The translations under genes were made by a program, and so were the position numbers. A stretch of 8,598 nt of DNA from Xanthobacteraceae bacterium (GTDB lineage: Bacteria; Pseudomonadota; Alphaproteobacteria; Rhizobiales; Xanthobacteraceae): positions 1 to 8,598 of the forward strand of contig JAUSIF010000257.1 of assembly GCA_030648135.1 (NCBI GenBank), read 5' to 3'. The notes below the pieces were generated by a model. It made no database searches. It was given only the letters and a program-made list of their open reading frames with translations, and had not been told where the DNA came from. This document shows positions 6,228-8,598 of the stretch, in pieces. The first letter of the stretch is position 1. Each line of letters begins with the position of its first letter.

Positions 6228-6871
6228 CCGTCGCCGTCGTCGATTACGGCTCCGGCAATCTGCACTCGGCGGCGAAGGCCTTGGAGCGCGCATCGCGCGA
6301 GGGCAAGAACGAGTCGATTCTCGTCACCAGCGATCCCGCAACCGTGCGCCGCGCCGACCGTATCGTGCTGCCAGGCGTCGGCGCCTTCGCCGATTGCAAG
6401 CGCGGCCTCGATGCGGTGCCGGGGCTGGTCGAGGCCATGACCGAAGCGGTGCGCGAGCGCGGGCGGCCCTTTCTCGGCATCTGCGTCGGCATGCAGCTTC
6501 TGGCCGAACGCGGGCTCGAGCATGGTGTGACCAAGGGCTTGGGGTGGATTCGCGGCGAGGTCGACCGTATTGCACCTTCCGATCCCGCGCTTAAAATACC
6601 GCACATGGGCTGGAACACGCTGGTGCCGCGCAACGATCATCCGCTGTTCGACGGCATTACGCTCGGCCCCCAGGGGTTGCACGCGTATTTCGTACATTCC
6701 TATCAGCTTGCACCCGCGGACAAGGAAGACTTGGTGGCGGACACCGAATATGGCGGCTCGATCACTGCCGCAGTCGCGCGCGATAATGTGGCGGGAACGC
6801 AATTCCATCCCGAGAAGAGCCAGAAGCTCGGCCTTGCGCTACTCGGGAATTTTCTGCGCTGGAAGCCATGA
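6224..6871 (+). CDS. hisH: Imidazole glycerol phosphate synthase, glutamine amidotransferase subunit HisH
   Basis: HisH hydrolyses glutamine and passes ammonia through the HisF barrel, where it reacts with PRFAR to give imidazole-glycerol phosphate and AICAR. The 215-residue product is a class I (triad) glutamine amidotransferase. The nucleophile is Cys87 in GICVGMQ, and His195 and Glu197 are in FHPEKS. The oxyanion-strand motif PGVGAF is at 50-55, and the N-terminal VVDYGSGNL (5-13) is typical. Its ATG overlaps the DUF2628 stop (ATGA), and its own stop overlaps the hisA start in the same way. The open frame continues upstream inside the DUF2628 gene in another frame; that extension does not resemble HisH and is excluded. 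Confidence 0.98.
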   Translation: MTVAVVDYGSGNLHSAAKALERASREGKNESILVTSDPATVRRADRIVLPGVGAFADCKRGLDAVPGLVEAMTEAVRERGRPFLGICVGMQLLAERGLEHGVTKGLGWIRGEVDRIAPSDPALKIPHMGWNTLVPRNDHPLFDGITLGPQGLHAYFVHSYQLAPADKEDLVADTEYGGSITAAVARDNVAGTQFHPEKSQKLGLALLGNFLRWKP

Positions 6872-7605
6872 TCCTCTTTCCCTCCATCGACTTGAAGAAC
6901 GGCGACGCTGTGCGCCTCGAACAGGGCGACATGGCGCGCGCGACCGTGTTCAACCGCGATCCGGCGGCGCAGGCGCGCGCCTTCGAGGCGGCAGGCTTCG
7001 AGTGGCTGCATCTCGTCGATCTCGATGGCGCTTTCGCCGGCAAGCCGGTGAACGCCTTGGCGGTCGGCGCGATCCTGAAGGCGGTGAAGATTCCGGTGCA
7101 GCTCGGCGGCGGCATTCGCAATATGGCGACCGTCGAAGCCTGGCTCGGCGAAGGCGTCGCGCGCGTCATCATCGGCACCGCCGCGGTGCGCGACCCCGCT
7201 TTCGTCAAGGCGGCCGCGAAGAAACATCCGGGCAAGATCGCCATCGGCATCGATGCGCGCGCAGGCAAGGTCGCGGTCGCCGGCTGGGTGGAGGAGACCA
7301 TGCTGGAGGTCACCGAGTTTGCCCACACCTTCGAAGACGCGGGCGTGGCGCTGATCATTCATACGGATGTAGAGCGCGACGGCATGCTGAAGGGCCTCAA
7401 TCTTGACGCTTCCATTGCGCTCGCTGACGCCGTCACGGTTCCAGTAGTCGCCTCCGGCGGTTTCGCCTCGCTCGACGATGTGCGCGCCCTGCTCCAGCCC
7501 CGCGCGAAAAAGCTCGCGGGCGCCATCGCCGGCCGCGCGCTCTATGACGGCAGGCTCGATGCCAAGGCGGCGCTCGCCTTGATCCACTCCGCACCGGCGA
7601 CATGA
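6868..7605 (+). CDS. hisA: ProFAR isomerase: 1-(5-phosphoribosyl)-5-[(5-phosphoribosylamino)methylideneamino]imidazole-4-carboxamide isomerase
   Basis: HisA performs the Amadori-type isomerisation of ProFAR to PRFAR, the substrate of HisF-HisH. The 245-residue product is a half-barrel-duplicated (beta-alpha)8 protein. Catalytic Asp8 lies in FPSIDLK and Asp129 in GIDARAG, at family positions. The phosphate-binding loops are QLGGGIR (78-84) and ASGGF (195-199), with GRALYDG (222-228) near the end. HTDVERDG (165-172) is the usual block before the second phosphate site. Nothing suggests the bifunctional PriA form: the gene has its own complete his context and standard alphaproteobacterial motifs. 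ATGA overlaps join it to hisH upstream and, if the first ATG is used, to hisF downstream. Confidence 0.98.
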   Translation: MILFPSIDLKNGDAVRLEQGDMARATVFNRDPAAQARAFEAAGFEWLHLVDLDGAFAGKPVNALAVGAILKAVKIPVQLGGGIRNMATVEAWLGEGVARVIIGTAAVRDPAFVKAAAKKHPGKIAIGIDARAGKVAVAGWVEETMLEVTEFAHTFEDAGVALIIHTDVERDGMLKGLNLDASIALADAVTVPVVASGGFASLDDVRALLQPRAKKLAGAIAGRALYDGRLDAKAALALIHSAPAT

Positions 7606-7607
7606 TT

Positions 7608-8393
7608 ATGTTCAAGGTTCGCGTCATTCCTTGCCTCGACGTCAAGGACGGCCGCGTCGTGAAAGGCGTGCGCTTCGTCGATTTGCGCGACGCCGGCGAT
7701 CCGGTGGAAGCCGCCAAGGCCTATGATGCGGCCGGCGCCGACGAGCTTTGCTTTCTAGACATCACCGCGAGCCACGAGGAGCGCGCGATCCTCTTGGACG
7801 TCGTCACTCGCACCGCGGAGGCCTGTTTCATGCCGCTCACCGTCGGTGGCGGCGTGCGCACCATCGAGGACGTACGTATCTTGCTCGCCTCCGGCGCCGA
7901 CAAGGTCTCGATCAATACCGCGGCGGTACAGAGGCGCGCCTTCGTCAAGGCGGCGGCGGAGAAATTCGGCGAGCAGTGTATCGTGATTGCGATCGACGCG
8001 AAGAAAGTCTCCAAACCAGGCGAGCGCGAGCGCTGGGAAATCTTCACCCATGGCGGCCGCAACCCGACCGGCCTCGATGCCGTCGCCTATGCGCGAGAAG
8101 TCGTCGCCCTCGGTGCGGGAGAGATTCTTCTCACCTCTATGGACCGCGACGGCACTAAAACGGGCTATGATCTCGCGCTCACCCGCGCCATTGCCGACGC
8201 GGTGCCGGTGCCGGTGATCGCTTCGGGCGGGGTCGGCACCCTCGATCATCTGGTCGAGGGCATCCGCGCGGGTGGCGCCACCGCCGTGCTCGCCGCCTCG
8301 ATCTTCCATTTCGGCGAATTCACCATCGGCGAGGCCAAGCGCCACATGGCCAAGGCGGGCGTGCCGGTGCGGCTCGATCCGGTGCTGTCCTAA
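7608..8393 (+). CDS. hisF: Imidazole glycerol phosphate synthase, cyclase subunit HisF
   Basis: HisF is the synthase/cyclase barrel that joins ammonia from HisH to PRFAR, giving imidazole-glycerol phosphate and AICAR (which returns to purine synthesis). Starting at the ATG at 7608 gives a 261-residue protein with catalytic Asp11 (PCLDVKDGR) and Asp130 (AIDAKKV), matching the Thermotoga HisF numbering. I therefore prefer this start. The ATG at 7602, overlapping the hisA stop as ATGA, would add two residues and is equally possible for translation. Phosphate-binding loops are TVGGGVR (78-84) and ASGGVG further on. The HisF block THGGRNPTG is intact. It is the last gene before the composition changes; hisE, which often follows it in Rhizobiales, is not there. 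Confidence 0.98.
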   Translation: MFKVRVIPCLDVKDGRVVKGVRFVDLRDAGDPVEAAKAYDAAGADELCFLDITASHEERAILLDVVTRTAEACFMPLTVGGGVRTIEDVRILLASGADKVSINTAAVQRRAFVKAAAEKFGEQCIVIAIDAKKVSKPGERERWEIFTHGGRNPTGLDAVAYAREVVALGAGEILLTSMDRDGTKTGYDLALTRAIADAVPVPVIASGGVGTLDHLVEGIRAGGATAVLAASIFHFGEFTIGEAKRHMAKAGVPVRLDPVLS

Positions 8394-8502
8394 TTCGGAC
8401 ACTCGATGAAAATATTCTTGTGCGCAACGAAGGTCCGATTATGAGTGATTGCGGGCTATGTCATTGAAAATAGATTCCATTTTTTGACTCAGATAAGTTC
8501 TT

Positions 8503-8521
8503 GATATTACGAGGTAATATC
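8503..8521. repeat. Perfect 8-bp inverted repeat, possible operator
   Basis: GATATTAC (8503-8510) and GTAATATC (8514-8521) are exact reverse complements around GAG. The A/T-rich 19-base dyad ends two bases before the TTGACT of the promoter candidate. This is where a repressor or activator dimer could bind. As RNA the stem would be weak. Confidence 0.55.
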
Positions 8522-8522
8522 G

Positions 8523-8551
8523 TTGACTTTTGGTTCTCCACACATTATTTT
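8523..8551 (+). promoter_or_regulatory. Sigma70-type promoter candidate for the gene starting at the right edge
   Basis: TTGACT (8523-8528; 5/6 match to TTGACA) and TATTTT (8546-8551) are separated by the optimal 17 bases. Transcription would begin near 8558 and give a leader of about 35 bases to the ATG at 8593. The dyad immediately upstream suggests regulation. A/T-rich DNA produces such matches more often by chance, which lowers confidence. Confidence 0.45.
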
Positions 8552-8592
8552 CGAAATACTGAAACGCTGAATTTCTCAAAGCAGGGGCTTCA

Positions 8593-8598
8593 ATGGAA
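8593..8598 (+). CDS. Possible start of an unidentified gene, cut by the window edge
   Basis: ATGGAA at the very end is preceded by AGGGG (8583-8587) with five-base spacing, a good ribosome-binding arrangement, and by the promoter candidate upstream. Only two codons (Met-Glu) are visible, so nothing can be said about the product. It could also be a chance ATG. Confidence 0.35.

Larger units (their letters stand above)
8394..8598. other. AT-rich non-coding region after hisF
   Basis: By hand count this stretch is about 38% GC overall and about 31% between 8461 and 8580, against a GC-rich window to its left. Short ATG-led frames at 8406, 8441 and 8459 stop after 8 to 12 codons, so I see no gene inside it. 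It holds a perfect dyad (8503-8521), a promoter-like pair (8523-8551) and a likely gene start at the edge (8593). I see no convincing intrinsic terminator for the his operon; the six-T run at 8480-8485 lacks a GC-rich stem. Confidence 0.65.

Noticed and set aside
5960..6808. Antisense open frame (282 codons) opposite the DUF2628 gene and hisH
   Set aside because: It is a shadow of the well-supported plus-strand genes, with no recognisable domain and no ribosome-binding context.
6703..7587. Long antisense open frame (294 codons) opposite hisH/hisA
   Set aside because: It lies entirely opposite HisH and HisA, whose catalytic motifs are intact. Long antisense frames are expected in GC-rich genes, and the translation resembles no known family.
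8406..8487. Short ATG-led frames after hisF
   Set aside because: Each closes within 8 to 12 codons and lacks a ribosome-binding site.
8471..8490. T-run at 8480-8485 as the his operon terminator
   Set aside because: The only pairing upstream is an A/T-only 5-bp stem (AAAAT/ATTTT), too weak for an intrinsic terminator.

Overview
This window looks like a chromosomal housekeeping region of an alphaproteobacterium, most likely of the Rhizobiales/Hyphomicrobiales. The DNA is GC-rich, and the gene order secB / Tim44-like (timA) - mltA - smr / hslU - hslV / hisB - DUF2628 - hisH - hisA - hisF is the one I know from that group. HslV with a short propeptide before its catalytic threonine and a monofunctional HisB fit the same assignment. 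All full-length proteins have their expected motifs and normal lengths. I see no frameshift or broken gene.

Layout. Positions 1-216 (minus) hold the first 72 codons of secB. A 291-bp divergent spacer (217-507) follows, with a terminator- or attenuator-like hairpin ahead of secB and a weak promoter candidate for the plus-strand genes. Positions 508-3053 (plus) are a cell-envelope cluster: an inner-membrane-anchored Tim44-domain protein, the lytic transglycosylase MltA and an Smr-domain protein, the last two overlapping by ATGA. A roughly 100-bp palindromic repeat with 13-bp inverted ends (3051-3151) fills the gap to the convergent hslVU operon (minus, 5013 down to 3149), which encodes the ATP-dependent HslUV protease. 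From 5148 (plus) runs the distal histidine operon: hisB, a small DUF2628 membrane protein, hisH, hisA and hisF, packed with 4-base overlaps. HisH and HisF form imidazole-glycerol-phosphate synthase, HisA makes its substrate PRFAR from ProFAR, and HisB dehydrates its product.

The usual next genes, hisE and coaA, do not follow hisF. At about 8394 the composition drops abruptly to roughly 38% GC (31% in the core, counted by hand) and stays non-coding to the edge. That stretch carries a perfect 8-bp dyad, a sigma70-like promoter directly after it, and a ribosome-binding site with an ATG six bases before the end. This looks like the edge of an accessory insertion whose first gene starts just as the window closes.

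The most distinctive features are two. First, the terminal TAGs of the repeat's inverted ends are exactly the stop codons of both smr and hslU, which suggests insertion at a TA shared by two overlapping stop codons. Second, there is the compositional break with its apparent regulatory module after hisF. I found no CRISPR array, tRNA or rRNA gene, transposase or toxin-antitoxin gene.
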